The notes under the pieces were generated by a model, which saw only the letters and a program-made list of their open reading frames with translations, was not told the DNA's origin and ran no database searches. Below, in pieces: positions 43,812-53,438 of a DNA stretch of 64,000 nt (position 1 is the stretch's first letter; each line of letters starts with the position of its first letter). Made by a program: the position numbers and the translations under genes. Source of the stretch: Pseudomonas sp. 21 (GTDB taxonomy: Bacteria > Pseudomonadota > Gammaproteobacteria > Pseudomonadales > Pseudomonadaceae); assembly GCF_000955805.1 (NCBI RefSeq), contig NZ_JYOA01000004.1:62001-126000 (forward strand), given 5' to 3'.

Positions 43812-45590
43812 TTACTCGGCGGCCTTCTGCTGCTCGCGCAGGCGGATGTTCAGCTCGCGCAGAGCCTTGGCATCCACGGTGCCCGGCGCCTGGGTCATCA
43901 CGTCGCCGGCGCTCTGGGTTTTCGGGAAGGCGATGACTTCGCGGATCGACGCTGCGCCGGTCATCAGCATCACCAGACGGTCCAGGCCGAAGGCCAGGCC
44001 ACCGTGCGGCGGTGCGCCGTACTTCAGGGCGTCCAGCAGGAAGCCGAACTTCTCTTCCTGCTCTGCATCGTCGATGCCCAGCACGCGGAACACTGCCTGC
44101 TGCATGGCCTTGTCGTGGATACGGATGGAACCGCCGCCCAGCTCGGTGCCGTTGAGCACCATGTCGTAGGCACGGGACAGCTTGCCGGCCGGGTTGGCCT
44201 CCAGCTCTTCCGGGGTGCACTTGGGTGCGGTGAACGGGTGGTGCAGGGAAGTCAGGCTGCCGTCGTCGTTCTCTTCGAACATCGGGAAGTCCACGACCCA
44301 CATCGGCGCCCACTCCTTGGTGAGCAGGTTGAGGTCATGGCCGACCTTGATACGCAGCGCGCCCAGGGCGTCGCAGACGATCTTGGCCTTGTCGGCGCCG
44401 AAGAACACGATGTCGCCATCGACCGCACCGACGCGATCGAGGATCTCGTTCAGGTTCGGCTCGGCGATGTTCTTCACGATCGGCGACTGCAGGCCTTCCA
44501 CGCCCTTGGCGCGTTCATTGACCTTGATGTAGGCCAGGCCCTTGGCGCCGTAGATGCCGACGAACTTGGTGTAGTCGTCGATCTGCTTGCGCGGCATGCT
44601 CGCACCGCCCGGAACGCGCAGCGCGGCAACGCGGCCCTTCGGATCATTGGCCGGGCCGGAGAAGACCTTGAACTCGACGTCCTTCAGTTGATCGGCCACA
44701 TCGACCAGTTCCAGCGGGATACGCAGGTCAGGCTTGTCCGAACCGTAACGGCGCATGGCCTCTTCGAACGGCATGTGCGGGAACTCGTCGAACTCGACGT
44801 TCAGCACTTCCTTGAACAGCTGGCGCACCATCTTCTCGGTGATCTCGATGATGTCGCTTTCTTCCAGGAAACTGGTCTCGATGTCGATCTGGGTGAATTC
44901 CGGCTGGCGGTCGGCACGCAGGTCTTCGTCGCGGAAGCACTTGGCGATCTGGTAGTAACGGTCGAAGCCGGCCACCATCAGCAGTTGCTTGAACAGCTGG
45001 GGCGACTGCGGCAGGGCGAAGAAGTGGCCCGGGTAGGTACGGCTCGGCACCAGGTAGTCACGCGCGCCTTCCGGCGTCGGGCGACCGAGGATCGGGGTTT
45101 CCACGTCGAGGAAGCCGTTCTCGTCCAGGTAGCGGCGGATGCTGCTGGTGATGCGCGCGCGCAGCTTCAGCTTGGCGGCCATTTCCGGGCGACGCAGGTC
45201 GATGAAGCGGTAGCGCAGGCGGGTTTCCTCGCCCACGTCGGAGTATTCGTCCAGCGGGAACGGCGGGGTTTCCGCCTGGTTCAGCACTTCCAGCTCGTGG
45301 CCCAGCACTTCGATGGCGCCCGAAGCCATGCTCGAGTTGCGCGCACCTTCGGGACGCAGACGCACCTTGCCGGTGATCTTCACCACGTACTCGCTGCGCA
45401 CGCGGTCGGCCTTGGCGAAGGTCTCGACGCGATCCGGGTCGAACACCACCTGGGCCAGACCTTCACGATCACGCACGTCGAGGAAGATCACCCCGCCGTG
45501 GTCGCGGCGACGGTGTACCCAACCGCAAAGAGTGACTACCTGGCCGTCCAGGCTCTCGTTCAACTGGCCGCAATAGTGGCTGCGCATCAT
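43812..45590 (-). CDS. aspS: Aspartyl-tRNA synthetase (non-discriminating bacterial type)
   Basis: A 592-residue class IIb synthetase. An N-terminal OB anticodon-binding domain ([26 protein letters not shown]) is followed by the catalytic core with class II motifs (motif 2 [18 protein letters not shown], motif 3 [13 protein letters not shown]) and an inserted GAD domain at about 290-410. The ATG at 45590 gives [10 protein letters not shown]; a second ATG follows at once. Pseudomonads charge tRNA-Asn through this enzyme and GatCAB in many cases. It lies 43 bp after the FmdB-like gene. Confidence 0.96.
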   Translation of the reverse strand: MMRSHYCGQLNESLDGQVVTLCGWVHRRRDHGGVIFLDVRDREGLAQVVFDPDRVETFAKADRVRSEYVVKITGKVRLRPEGARNSSMASGAIEVLGHELEVLNQAETPPFPLDEYSDVGEETRLRYRFIDLRRPEMAAKLKLRARITSSIRRYLDENGFLDVETPILGRPTPEGARDYLVPSRTYPGHFFALPQSPQLFKQLLMVAGFDRYYQIAKCFRDEDLRADRQPEFTQIDIETSFLEESDIIEITEKMVRQLFKEVLNVEFDEFPHMPFEEAMRRYGSDKPDLRIPLELVDVADQLKDVEFKVFSGPANDPKGRVAALRVPGGASMPRKQIDDYTKFVGIYGAKGLAYIKVNERAKGVEGLQSPIVKNIAEPNLNEILDRVGAVDGDIVFFGADKAKIVCDALGALRIKVGHDLNLLTKEWAPMWVVDFPMFEENDDGSLTSLHHPFTAPKCTPEELEANPAGKLSRAYDMVLNGTELGGGSIRIHDKAMQQAVFRVLGIDDAEQEEKFGFLLDALKYGAPPHGGLAFGLDRLVMLMTGAASIREVIAFPKTQSAGDVMTQAPGTVDAKALRELNIRLREQQKAAE

Positions 45591-45633
45591 GGTGTGTTTC
45601 GCTTCTCGAAAGTCTTGAATTCTAGGGAACCGC

Positions 45634-45903
45634 TCATTCGCTGGCGGAGCAGGCGCCGGCACCGCAACCGGTGGCCGGACAGGCCGCTGGGGCATCGCCG
45701 GAGGCCAGGTTCTTCTTCGCTCCGGTCTTGAAGTCGGTCTCGTACCAACCGCTGCCGCCCAGGCGGAAGCCCGGAGCCGACAACATCTTCTTCAATTCGG
45801 GAGCCTTGCAGGCCGGACAATCGACCAACGGCGCATCGCTGATCTTCTGCAGCGATTCCAGCTGATGCGCGCAGGACTGGCACTGGTACTCGTAAATCGG
45901 CAT
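45634..45903 (-). CDS. FmdB-family zinc-ribbon regulatory-type protein
   Basis: An 89-residue protein that starts [20 protein letters not shown]. Its zinc ribbon has two CxxC pairs (CQSC, CPAC), and a Ser/Ala/Cys-rich tail ends [11 protein letters not shown]. FmdB proteins are small and their function is largely unknown. The gene precedes aspS, as in many proteobacteria. The stop is 44 bp before the aspS start, on the same strand, so they are likely co-transcribed. Confidence 0.88.
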   Translation of the reverse strand: MPIYEYQCQSCAHQLESLQKISDAPLVDCPACKAPELKKMLSAPGFRLGGSGWYETDFKTGAKKNLASGDAPAACPATGCGAGACSASE

Positions 45904-46055
45904 GGAACACCTTGGCTGTGTAACGCCACGGGTCCGCGTCCCGCGGCAAAGAGGCCGATTATAGCCTGAAAAATCCGCAGGTTGCAGCCGGGCTCCGGTG
46001 GCGGAAAAGCCTGCCGGGCGCACAGCCTTTTAATAGAAATGCTCAATCGATTGCC

Positions 46056-46069
46056 TTGATATAGACCAA
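46056..46069 (+). promoter_or_regulatory. Candidate Anr/Fnr box upstream of the dps-like gene
   Basis: TTGAT-ATAG-ACCAA matches the Anr/Fnr consensus TTGAT-N4-ATCAA with one change. Its centre is 81 bp before the gene start. A TGATAG hexamer at 46090-46095 would place a start site near 46104 with the box near -41.5, the class II activator position. Computed by eye only. Confidence 0.5.
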
Positions 46070-46143
46070 GAGCTTCGCACCTGCGCCGGTGATAGCCTCG
46101 AATCCAGCGTTTTAAATCATTCATGCACGATGAGGAGATCGCC

Positions 46144-46614
46144 ATGGACATCGATATCGGAATCGCCAAAGAAGATCGCGCCGCCATCGCCGACGGCCTG
46201 TCTCGCCTGCTGGCCGACACCTACACGCTGTACCTGAAAACCCACAACTTCCACTGGAACGTCACCGGGCCGATGTTCAATACCCTGCACCTGATGTTCG
46301 AGGGGCAGTACAACGAACTGGCACTGGCCGTGGACAGCATCGCCGAACGCATCCGCGCCCTGGGCTTCCCGGCGCCGGGCACCTATGCCGCCTACGCCCG
46401 CCTGTCCTCGATCAAGGAAGAAGAAGGCGTACCGGACGCCCAGGAAATGATCCGTCTGCTGGTTCAGGGCCAGGAAGCCGTGGTGCGGACCGCCCGCAGC
46501 ATCTTCCCGCTGGCCGACAAGGTGGCGGATGAGCCCACCGCCGACCTGTTGACCCAGCGCATGCAGGTACATGAGAAGACCGCCTGGATGCTGCGCAGCC
46601 TGCTCGCCGAGTGA
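46144..46614 (+). CDS. Dps-family DNA-binding stress protein / ferritin-like
   Basis: A 156-residue Dps-like protein that stores iron and protects DNA. The intersubunit ferroxidase residues are visible in [17 protein letters not shown] and [23 protein letters not shown] (His, Asp and Glu ligands). The start at 46144 has GAGGAG nine bases upstream; a further in-frame ATG at 46123 is less likely. It matches PA0962 by gene order. Its leader carries a candidate Anr box, which suggests induction under low oxygen. Confidence 0.9.
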   Translation: MDIDIGIAKEDRAAIADGLSRLLADTYTLYLKTHNFHWNVTGPMFNTLHLMFEGQYNELALAVDSIAERIRALGFPAPGTYAAYARLSSIKEEEGVPDAQEMIRLLVQGQEAVVRTARSIFPLADKVADEPTADLLTQRMQVHEKTAWMLRSLLAE

Positions 46615-46616
46615 TC

Positions 46617-46656
46617 CTTCCTTATATAAGGAAGCTCGCCGCCCCGGCGGGCTTCC
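46617..46656 (+). terminator. Overlapping hairpins after the dps-like gene
   Basis: A perfect palindrome CTTCCTTATATAAGGAAG at 46617-46634 shares GGAAG with a second, stronger hairpin at 46630-46656 (GGAAGC-T-CGCCG / CGGCG-G-GCTTCC, loop CCC). The second, followed by a pyrimidine-rich tract, is a terminator candidate; only one of the two can form at a time. Confidence 0.6.
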
Positions 46657-46686
46657 CTCCCCCTACGAATGGCCTAAGCGGTTGAT

Positions 46687-46715
46687 TTGAGAAGGCAAGT
46701 GGTTTGCTGTTAAAT
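46687..46715 (+). promoter_or_regulatory. Candidate sigma-70 promoter for the membrane cold-shock gene
   Basis: TTGAGA (46687-46692) and TTAAAT (46710-46715) are separated by 17 bp, with TG two bases upstream of the -10. A long leader of over 110 bp to the start is implied, as is common for cold-shock genes. Confidence 0.45.
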
Positions 46716-46833
46716 ACCCGCCGTGCACTTCTTGCATAGGCCGCCCGGCACGCTTTCATTTTTCCTTTCTGGCGTCGCACCCGGGGCTGGCTGCTTCTTT
46801 ATTTCGTTACCCGCTCAAGGTGAATCCGTAGCC

Positions 46834-47430
46834 ATGTTGAAGATCGTCCATCTCGTGACGGGCGTCGCCGCACTCTTGCTGTCCTTGATCCCGAGTCTGC
46901 GTAGTGATGCCCTGCCCTACCTGCAACAGAGCGATGCCATCTACCTGGCACTGCTCGGTCTGACCAGCCTCCTGCTCGCCCCGAGCAGCCAACTGAAACA
47001 TCCCTCCGCCCTGCAGAGCCTCGCCACGGCCCTGGTCGTGCTGGCCGTGGTCCTGCAGATCCTGATCCTGCTCGCCCCGCTGCCCTTCATCGGCGACCAG
47101 CCGGCAATCGTGCTGCCACTGCTGAGCCTGGCCGGCGCCGTTGTCCTGCAGTGGATCGCCAGCCTCCACAACCCGAGCGCCAGCGCCACTATCGAAGCCT
47201 TCTCCGGCGTCGACCGCGAAACCGGCACCGTGAAGTGGTTCAACACCTCCAAGGGCTTCGGCTTCATCTCCCGCGACTCGGGCGAAGACATCTTCGTCCA
47301 CTTCCGCGCCATCCGCGGCGAAGGCCACCGCATCCTGATCGAAGGGCAGCGGGTGGAGTTCTCGGTGGTGCAGCGCGACAAGGGCCTGCAGGCGGAGGAC
47401 GTGATTGCCGCCCTGCCCAACCGCCGCTGA
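46834..47430 (+). CDS. Membrane-anchored cold-shock-domain protein
   Basis: A 198-residue protein that combines four predicted membrane spans (about residues 3-18, 30-46, 55-77 and 84-110: [20 protein letters not shown] onward) with a C-terminal cold-shock domain (about 128-195). That domain has the RNA-binding motifs KGFGFI and IFVHF both intact and is close to CapB at the start of this window. RNA would be bound at the inner face of the membrane. It corresponds to PA0961 by gene order, annotated there as a cold-shock protein. The start at 46834 is chosen because MLKIVHL begins the first span; the frame is open to 46723. Confidence 0.85.
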   Translation: MLKIVHLVTGVAALLLSLIPSLRSDALPYLQQSDAIYLALLGLTSLLLAPSSQLKHPSALQSLATALVVLAVVLQILILLAPLPFIGDQPAIVLPLLSLAGAVVLQWIASLHNPSASATIEAFSGVDRETGTVKWFNTSKGFGFISRDSGEDIFVHFRAIRGEGHRILIEGQRVEFSVVQRDKGLQAEDVIAALPNRR

Positions 47431-47444
47431 TCCACACCCCCATG

Positions 47445-47472
47445 AAAAAGCCCGCCAATCGGCGGGCTTTTT
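47445..47472. terminator. Bidirectional terminator between the cold-shock and slyX genes
   Basis: The stem AAAAAGCCCGCCA / TCGGCGGGCTTTTT (core GCCCGCC / GGCGGGC) with A and T runs lies between converging genes, 3 bp before the slyX stop. Confidence 0.88.
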
Positions 47473-47475
47473 CTA

Positions 47476-47682
47476 TTAATAGTGCGGCGGCGGAGCGTCA
47501 TCTTCCGCGACGCCAACCTGGCCCTGCAGGTCTTCCAGGCGCTTGAGCAGCGCCTGCATCTGCAGACGGGTGCGCTCGATCACCCGCTCCTGCTCGTAGA
47601 CCACGTCGCTCAGGGTCTGCAGTGCGTCATCCTGAAAAGCCAACCGGCTCTCCAGGTCCATCACTCGAGTCTCCAGATCCAT
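47476..47682 (-). CDS. slyX: SlyX-family coiled-coil protein
   Basis: A 68-residue protein, one coiled coil (DLETRVMDLESRLAFQDDAL onward) with a C-terminal PPPHY ending, as in SlyX proteins. The function is unknown. The ATG at 47682 has AGGAG inside the end of the upstream HIT gene, so the two are translationally coupled. It corresponds to PA0960 by gene order. Confidence 0.88.
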   Translation of the reverse strand: MDLETRVMDLESRLAFQDDALQTLSDVVYEQERVIERTRLQMQALLKRLEDLQGQVGVAEDDAPPPHY

Positions 47683-47685
47683 CAC

Positions 47686-48111
47686 TCACTCCTGACTGAA
47701 GCGAAAGCCATCGCCCAGCACCATGCGCAGCTTCTCGCGCACCCGCGCCAGCTCTTCTTCTTTATAGGGAACCGCCGGGTGCTTGCCCCAGACCGGCCCC
47801 GGCCACGCGACATCGTCCCGCTTGCGCACGATCACATGCACGTGCAACTGGCTGACGACGTTGCCGAGATTGGCCACGTTCATCTTGTCCGCGTCGAAAG
47901 TGTCCTTGAGCACTTCCGCCAGCTGAGTCGCTTCACGCCACAACTGCTGCTGATCGGCGGAGTCCAGCTGGAAGATTTCACTGACGTCTTCGCGACGCGG
48001 AACCAGGATGAACCACGGGTACTGTGAGTCGTTCATCAACAGCAGGCTGCTCAGCGGGAAATCACCCAGCGCAATGGTGTCCTGCTGGAGACGGGAATCC
48101 AGGGCGAACAT
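47686..48111 (-). CDS. HIT-family hydrolase
   Basis: A 141-residue histidine-triad protein. The signature H-x-H-x-H is in SQLHVHVIVRKRDD (about residues 91-97), preceded by the family strand NVANLGNVV. HIT proteins hydrolyse nucleotide phosphoramidates or dinucleoside polyphosphates. The start at 48111 (MFALDSRLQQ) is the family start; the frame is open upstream. It is the first gene of the HIT-slyX pair and matches PA0959. Confidence 0.87.
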   Translation of the reverse strand: MFALDSRLQQDTIALGDFPLSSLLLMNDSQYPWFILVPRREDVSEIFQLDSADQQQLWREATQLAEVLKDTFDADKMNVANLGNVVSQLHVHVIVRKRDDVAWPGPVWGKHPAVPYKEEELARVREKLRMVLGDGFRFSQE

Positions 48112-48827
48112 AAGACCTCTCCTGTTCGACGAGCCTTGTTTAAGCCTAGCTCCACAGGGGAGCCGAAGGGCGCGAAGAATACTAGAGAGCCCTTCCGGCG
48201 AACATGCCCGACCGACGCATCGCGCCGGAGCACGCCCTTTGCCGTGCTGCACCAGGATCGCGCATGGCGCGGATTGGCATATCCCGACAACAGGCGCGTG
48301 CAGGAATCTGCACGGCAAACACGGCAATCAGTAGCGAAAAATCGTTTAAACAGCCACAACTACCGGATGCCAGAAAACGACATGCGTGCTCGTGGATGTT
48401 GCAAATCCCCAACGGAAGCCGTGAAATGCGTCAACGCGTCGCAAGACGAACACTGTGAAGGCGGCTCCGGGCATTTGTGCACGGTTGTTGCTAGAGGCAA
48501 GGACAACGCACCGACGGCCACCCCTATTGGAGAAGTGGACGCGGAAGCGGGAGAACTTAAGAAGTGGTCAATGGAATAGAGAACCACAAGGACTGAAGCA
48601 TCAATGAAGCAATCAGGGGGCAATCTCTTTTTGCAACATGAAAACTGCTTGAATGCGACATGCGTCATGCAGCTTTGCGACAGTCCCGTAAAGATTTTGT
48701 GTGTTCATTTGGGCAACTATCGCCAACTGAACACGCGTGCTATAAGTTAGCGCCGACAAAAAAAGAAAGAGCCGTCACCGCGGCATTAGTGATGGCGAAT
48801 AATTTCAAAACCAAAGGAGCAATCACA
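48112..48827. other. 716-bp non-coding region upstream of oprD
   Basis: No convincing protein gene was found between the HIT gene and oprD. The right-hand 250 bp is AT-rich. It carries two GCGACA repeats (48655-48660 and 48677-48682) and a -10-like TATAAG (48741-48746) about 82 bp before the oprD start. The HIT promoter must lie in the left part, on the minus strand. Confidence 0.6.
48655..48682 (-). promoter_or_regulatory. Candidate ArgR operator of oprD
   Basis: TGTCGC occurs twice on the minus strand, 22 bp apart, in direct orientation. The P. aeruginosa ArgR site is a pair of TGTCGC-type half-sites with that spacing class, and ArgR activates oprD in response to arginine in P. aeruginosa. 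The link here is inferred from sequence position. Confidence 0.5.
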
Positions 48828-50150
48828 ATGAAAGTGATGAAGTGGAGCGCCATCGCCCTGGCCGTTTCTGCAGGCAGCACACAACTGGCAATGGCCGAGC
48901 CCTTCGTAGGCAATCAGGCTGACGCTAAAGGCTTTGTCGAAGACAGCAGCCTGAACTTCCTGGTTCGCAACTACTACTTCAATCGCAACAAGAAAGACGG
49001 CGCCACCGATGCCCGTGACTGGACCCAAGGCTTCTGGGCCAATTACAACTCCGGCTTCACCCAAGGCACCGTTGGCTTCGGCGTTGACGCTTTCGGCTAC
49101 CTGGGTCTGAAACTCGACGGTGGCAGCGGCTACGGCGGCACCGGCAACCTGCCGGTTCACGATGACGGCGACAAGGCTGACGACTTCGGCAAAGCCGGCG
49201 CAGCTGTCAAGATCCGCATCTCCAAGACCGAGCTGAAATTCGGCGACATGCAGCCCACCGCTCCGGTGTTCGCTGTAGGCGGCACCCGCCTGCTGCCGCA
49301 AACCGCCAGCGGCTTCAGCCTGATGAGCAGCGAAATCGACGGCCTGGATCTGGAAGGCGGTCACTTCTACTCCGGTACCGGCCAGGACACCACCAACCGT
49401 GACGGTGAGATCTGGTCCCAGTACGGTGGCGTTACCGCCAACAGCGCTGACTTCCTGGGCGGCAAGTACGCCATCAACGACCAGTTCTCCGCTTCGCTGT
49501 ACGGCGCCAAGGTCGAAGACCTGTGGGACCAGTACTACGTGAACCTGAACTACACCCTGCCGATCGCTGACAATCAGTCCCTCGGCCTGGACTTCAACTA
49601 CTACAACACCCGCGACGAAGGTTCCGCCAAGCTCGGCGACATCAGCAACAACACCTTCTCGCTGGCTGCCGCTTACACCATCAGCGCGCACACCCTGACC
49701 CTCGCCTTCCAGAAAGTGAACGGCAACACTCCGTTCGACTACATCGGTATTGGCGACAACAACGCCGGCGGCGACTCGATCTTCCTCGCCAACTCCGTTC
49801 AGTACTCCGACTTCAACGGCCCGGGTGAAAAATCCATCCAAGGCCGTTACGACCTGAACATGGCCGAGTACGGTGTTCCGGGCCTGACCTTCATGGGCCG
49901 CTACATCTACGGTAAGGACATCGACGGCGACAAGATCGATCCGAACAGCCCCTACGCCAACTACGGCTACGGTCCGGACGGCAAACACCGCGAAACCAAC
50001 CTGGAAGCCAAATACGTTATCCAGAGCGGCCCGGCAAAAGACCTGTCCTTCCGTGCTCGTCAGGCTTGGCACCGCGCCAACGCCGACCAGGCTGAAGGCA
50101 ACGTCGATGAGTTCCGCCTGATCATCGACTACCCGCTGTCCGTTCTGTAA
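48828..50150 (+). CDS. oprD: OprD-family outer-membrane porin
   Basis: A 440-residue outer-membrane channel for basic amino acids and small peptides and, in P. aeruginosa, the entry route for carbapenems. Residues 1-24 are a signal peptide (MKWSAIALAVSAGSTQLAMA). The mature part starts EPFVGNQADAKGFVEDSSLNFLVRNYYFNRN, the OprD family opening, and the rest is an 18-strand barrel. AAGGAG precedes the ATG at 48828. It sits between the HIT-slyX pair and proS as in PAO1 (PA0958), which supports the symbol; related OprD-family members exist. Confidence 0.92.
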   Translation: MKVMKWSAIALAVSAGSTQLAMAEPFVGNQADAKGFVEDSSLNFLVRNYYFNRNKKDGATDARDWTQGFWANYNSGFTQGTVGFGVDAFGYLGLKLDGGSGYGGTGNLPVHDDGDKADDFGKAGAAVKIRISKTELKFGDMQPTAPVFAVGGTRLLPQTASGFSLMSSEIDGLDLEGGHFYSGTGQDTTNRDGEIWSQYGGVTANSADFLGGKYAINDQFSASLYGAKVEDLWDQYYVNLNYTLPIADNQSLGLDFNYYNTRDEGSAKLGDISNNTFSLAAAYTISAHTLTLAFQKVNGNTPFDYIGIGDNNAGGDSIFLANSVQYSDFNGPGEKSIQGRYDLNMAEYGVPGLTFMGRYIYGKDIDGDKIDPNSPYANYGYGPDGKHRETNLEAKYVIQSGPAKDLSFRARQAWHRANADQAEGNVDEFRLIIDYPLSVL

Positions 50151-50174
50151 TCCAGAACGCACTGCAGGTAACTG

Positions 50175-50202
50175 AAAAGCCCGGCTTCTGCCGGGCTTTT
50201 TT
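50175..50202. terminator. Terminator after oprD
   Basis: The stem AAAAGCCCGGC / GCCGGGCTTTT with a 4-nt loop and T6 run, 24 bp after the oprD stop. Confidence 0.88.
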
Positions 50203-50235
50203 ATTGCAACTTACCTACAACTTCGAACGTATCTG

Positions 50236-50652
50236 TTACATCGGCAATACATAGGTGCCGGTTACATGGGCAACCAACTCCTGGGGATTGCTGACCGAGT
50301 AGACAGCTACTTCGCAAACCACCTGCCGACGCCCCTGCTTCAATATCTTCGCTTCCGCCAACAGGTCCTCCGGCTTCGGCTTGCTGAGAAAGTTGATATT
50401 GAGATTGGAAGTAACGGCCATCTCGACGTTATCCAGCTGCGCCAGGATTACCGCGTACATCGCCGCATCCGCCAGCGACATGATGGTGGGGCCGGACACC
50501 GTTCCGCCCGGGCGAACCATCCGGTCGTGGAAAGGAACCCGCACGAAGGCACTGCGCCCTTCCAGTGCATCGATGCGTAAATCCATTTCGTCCGCCATGG
50601 GTAATCCCGCACGGATGAACGCCTGTACCTGGGCTGCATTCAAACGACTCAC
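50236..50652 (-). CDS. PaaI-type hot-dog thioesterase
   Basis: A 138-residue hot-dog-fold thioesterase (4HBT/PaaI group). The active-site region reads [26 protein letters not shown] (about residues 48-73), with the catalytic acid in SLADAA. The start is a GTG at 50652 ([12 protein letters not shown]) with GGAGGAG four bases upstream. It matches PA0957. The acyl substrate is unknown. Confidence 0.83.
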   Translation of the reverse strand: MSRLNAAQVQAFIRAGLPMADEMDLRIDALEGRSAFVRVPFHDRMVRPGGTVSGPTIMSLADAAMYAVILAQLDNVEMAVTSNLNINFLSKPKPEDLLAEAKILKQGRRQVVCEVAVYSVSNPQELVAHVTGTYVLPM

Positions 50653-50754
50653 GCCACTCCTCCGTCTCCGCCCGCCGCGCCCTGTACGCGGCCAGACCTG
50701 CACCGTACAATGCCCAGCCTATATTCCCCTTCGCAACCGACAAAACGGCCAAAG

Positions 50755-52470
50755 ATGCGTACCAGTCAGTACCTGCTGTCCACCTTGAAAGAAACCCCTT
50801 CCGATGCGGTCGTCATCAGCCATCAGCTGATGCTGCGCGCCGGCATGATCCGCAAACTGGCGTCCGGTCTGTACACCTGGCTGCCAATGGGTCTGCGGGT
50901 ACTGCGCAAGGTGGAGACCATCGTTCGCGAAGAGATGAACGCCGCCGGCGCCCTGGAAGTGCTGATGCCCGCCATCCAGCCCGCCGAACTGTGGCAGGAA
51001 TCCGGCCGCTGGCAGCAGTACGGCCCCGAGCTGCTGCGCCTGAAGGATCGCCATGATCGCGACTTCTGCGTCGGCCCGACCCACGAGGAAGTGATCACCG
51101 ATCTGGCGCGCAACGAGCTGAACAGCTACAAGCAGCTGCCGATCAACATGTACCAGATCCAGACCAAGTTCCGTGACGAGATCCGTCCGCGCTTCGGCCT
51201 GATGCGCGGTCGCGAGTTCATCATGAAGGATGCCTACTCCTTCCACGCCAGCCAGGACTCGCTGCAGGCGACCTACGACGTCATGTACGGCGCGTACAGC
51301 AAGATCTTCACCCGCCTGGGCCTCGACTTCCGCGCCGTGCAGGCCGACAACGGCTCCATCGGCGGCAGCGGCTCCCATGAGTTCCACGTGCTGGCCGGTT
51401 CTGGCGAGGACGATATCGTCTTCGGCGAGTCCACCGACTACGCCGCCAACATCGAGAAGGCCGAGGCCCTGCCCCGCGAAACCGCTCGTGGTGCGGCCAG
51501 CGAAGAGCTGCGCCTGGTCGACACCCCCGAGACCAAGACCATCGCCGCCCTGGTGGAGAAGTTCGGCCTGCCGATCGAGAAGACCATCAAGACCCTGGTG
51601 GTGCACGCCGCCGAGGAAGGCAAGCTGATCGCCCTGATCGTCCGTGGCGACCACGAGCTCAACGAGATCAAGGCCGGCAACCACCCGCTGGTGGCCAGCC
51701 CCCTGCAGATGGCCAGCGAAGCGGACATCAAGGCCGCCATCGGCGCCGCCCCCGGCTCCCTCGGCCCGCTGAACCTGCCGCTGCCCTGCATCATTGACCG
51801 TTCCGTCGCCCTGATGAGCGACTTCGCTGCCGGCGCCAACGTCGACGACAAGCACTACTTCGGCGTGAACTGGGAACGCGACCTGCCGGTACCGGAAGTC
51901 GCCGACCTGCGCAACGTCGTCGAAGGCGACCCGAGCCCGGACGGCAACGGCACCCTGATCATCCGTCGCGGCATCGAAGTCGGCCACATCTTCCAGCTCG
52001 GCACCAAGTACAGCGAAGCCATGAAGCTCTCCGTACTGGGTGAGAGCGGCAAGCCGGTCACCCTGATCATGGGCTGCTACGGCATCGGCGTATCCCGCGT
52101 GGTCGCCGCCGCCATCGAGCAGAACTACGACGACCGCGGCATCCTCTGGCCGGCCGCACTGGCGCCCTTCCAGATCGCCATCGTACCGATGAAGTACGAG
52201 AACGAGGCCGTGCGCGCCGCCACTGACAAGCTCTACGCGGACCTCACCGCCGCTGGCTTCGAAGTGCTGCTGGACGACCGCGACAAGAAGACCAGCCCCG
52301 GCGTGAAGTTCGCCGACATGGAGCTGATCGGTATCCCGCACCGCATCGTCGTCAGCGAGCGCGGCCTGGACGAAGGCACCCTGGAGTACAAGGGCCGCCG
52401 TGACGCCGAGTCGCAGCCTGTCGCCCTGTCCGACCTGCAAGCCTTCATCACGGCCAAGATCCGCAACTGA
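50755..52470 (+). CDS. proS: Prolyl-tRNA synthetase
   Basis: A 571-residue bacterial-type prolyl-tRNA synthetase. Class II motifs are present (motif 2 near [19 protein letters not shown], motif 3 near [13 protein letters not shown]). The YbaK-like editing insertion, which removes misacylated alanine, lies at about residues 220-405, and an anticodon-binding domain lies at the end. The length is that of the P. aeruginosa enzyme with ATG at 50755 (MRTSQYLLS). It is divergent from the thioesterase gene. Confidence 0.96.
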   Translation: MRTSQYLLSTLKETPSDAVVISHQLMLRAGMIRKLASGLYTWLPMGLRVLRKVETIVREEMNAAGALEVLMPAIQPAELWQESGRWQQYGPELLRLKDRHDRDFCVGPTHEEVITDLARNELNSYKQLPINMYQIQTKFRDEIRPRFGLMRGREFIMKDAYSFHASQDSLQATYDVMYGAYSKIFTRLGLDFRAVQADNGSIGGSGSHEFHVLAGSGEDDIVFGESTDYAANIEKAEALPRETARGAASEELRLVDTPETKTIAALVEKFGLPIEKTIKTLVVHAAEEGKLIALIVRGDHELNEIKAGNHPLVASPLQMASEADIKAAIGAAPGSLGPLNLPLPCIIDRSVALMSDFAAGANVDDKHYFGVNWERDLPVPEVADLRNVVEGDPSPDGNGTLIIRRGIEVGHIFQLGTKYSEAMKLSVLGESGKPVTLIMGCYGIGVSRVVAAAIEQNYDDRGILWPAALAPFQIAIVPMKYENEAVRAATDKLYADLTAAGFEVLLDDRDKKTSPGVKFADMELIGIPHRIVVSERGLDEGTLEYKGRRDAESQPVALSDLQAFITAKIRN

Positions 52471-52478
52471 GCAGAGCG

Positions 52479-53435
52479 ATGTCCACCGGAAGTACCACAA
52501 GCCTCGCGGCTGCCGCCCTGTGCGGCAGCCTCCTGCTGAGCGGCTGCGCCAACCAGCTGTCGCAACGCAGCGAGCATGAAGAGCGAGTCGAGCGCAAGCT
52601 GCTCGACCACAGTCTGCAGATCGACGTGGGCACACCGGGCACCCTGGAACTGCCGCAACGCCGCATTCGCGTGCAGGAACAGAAGACCTTCGAAGTCACC
52701 GAGTTCGAGGTCACCCGTCGCTATGACCGCTACACGCCCTACCAAGGCTGGCGCAAGGTGTACGAAATGCCGCTGGGCATCGTCGCCTTCGTCGGCGGCA
52801 TCGGCGCCAACGTGGTCAACGTGTTCGCCCTCGGCAACCTGCCCGAGAGCGTCACCCGCGGCTGGATTCGCTATGGCGTAGACGGCATGAACCCGTTCAT
52901 GAACGTCGAGTCCAACGGCCGCGCCGAGCAGAACCTGGCCTCGATCGACGAGAAGCAGCGCGACAAGCGTACCGAGTACTCCAGCCTGCCCTGGTCGGAG
53001 CGCCCGGTAACCGTCACCGCCGGCAAGAACTCCCAGGAGCTGCTCACCGACCGCCACGGCGTGCTGCGCCTGAACCTGCTGGAAGGCCCCTTCAGCGACG
53101 ACGAAGTGAGCCGTATTGGCCGCCTGCAGTTCAGCGTCCAGGACCCTTCGGACGACACCCGCGCCGACGCCAGCCTGCTGGTCAGCCGCTCCCTGCGCGG
53201 CAAGCTGCAGGAGGCCCACGCGCTGATCTACGACGACCTGGAAGGTGATGACGTGCACCACTGGGTACACCGGGTGAAGCGCCTCTCCGACCTCGGCCTG
53301 GAAGAGGAAGCGAGTGAACTGGAACAGAGCCTGATCGAGCTGACCCGCAACGATCCGGAGCTGCAGAAGGAATTCCTCCACAGCCTGATGACCGACGCCG
53401 GTCGCCTGGTAGCAGACCCCGGCGTCAGCAACTGA
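52479..53435 (+). CDS. Conserved lipoprotein of unknown function
   Basis: A 318-residue protein with a lipoprotein signal: lipobox LLLSGC, cysteine near residue 23. No catalytic motif is recognised. The mature part contains a short hydrophobic stretch at about 108-125 (GIVAFVGGIGANVVNVFALG), mixed alpha/beta segments, and an acidic C-terminal helix (SDLGLEEEASELEQSLIEL). It corresponds to PA0955 by gene order, 8 bp after proS, which suggests co-transcription. Converges with acyP. Confidence 0.8.
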   Translation: MSTGSTTSLAAAALCGSLLLSGCANQLSQRSEHEERVERKLLDHSLQIDVGTPGTLELPQRRIRVQEQKTFEVTEFEVTRRYDRYTPYQGWRKVYEMPLGIVAFVGGIGANVVNVFALGNLPESVTRGWIRYGVDGMNPFMNVESNGRAEQNLASIDEKQRDKRTEYSSLPWSERPVTVTAGKNSQELLTDRHGVLRLNLLEGPFSDDEVSRIGRLQFSVQDPSDDTRADASLLVSRSLRGKLQEAHALIYDDLEGDDVHHWVHRVKRLSDLGLEEEASELEQSLIELTRNDPELQKEFLHSLMTDAGRLVADPGVSN

Positions 53436-53438
53436 CGC

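Noticed and set aside
48136-48579. A 147-residue plus-strand frame in the oprD leader
   Set aside because: No family resemblance, no good ribosome-binding site, and it reads Arg/Ser/Pro-rich, as non-coding DNA does. The region is better explained as promoter DNA.
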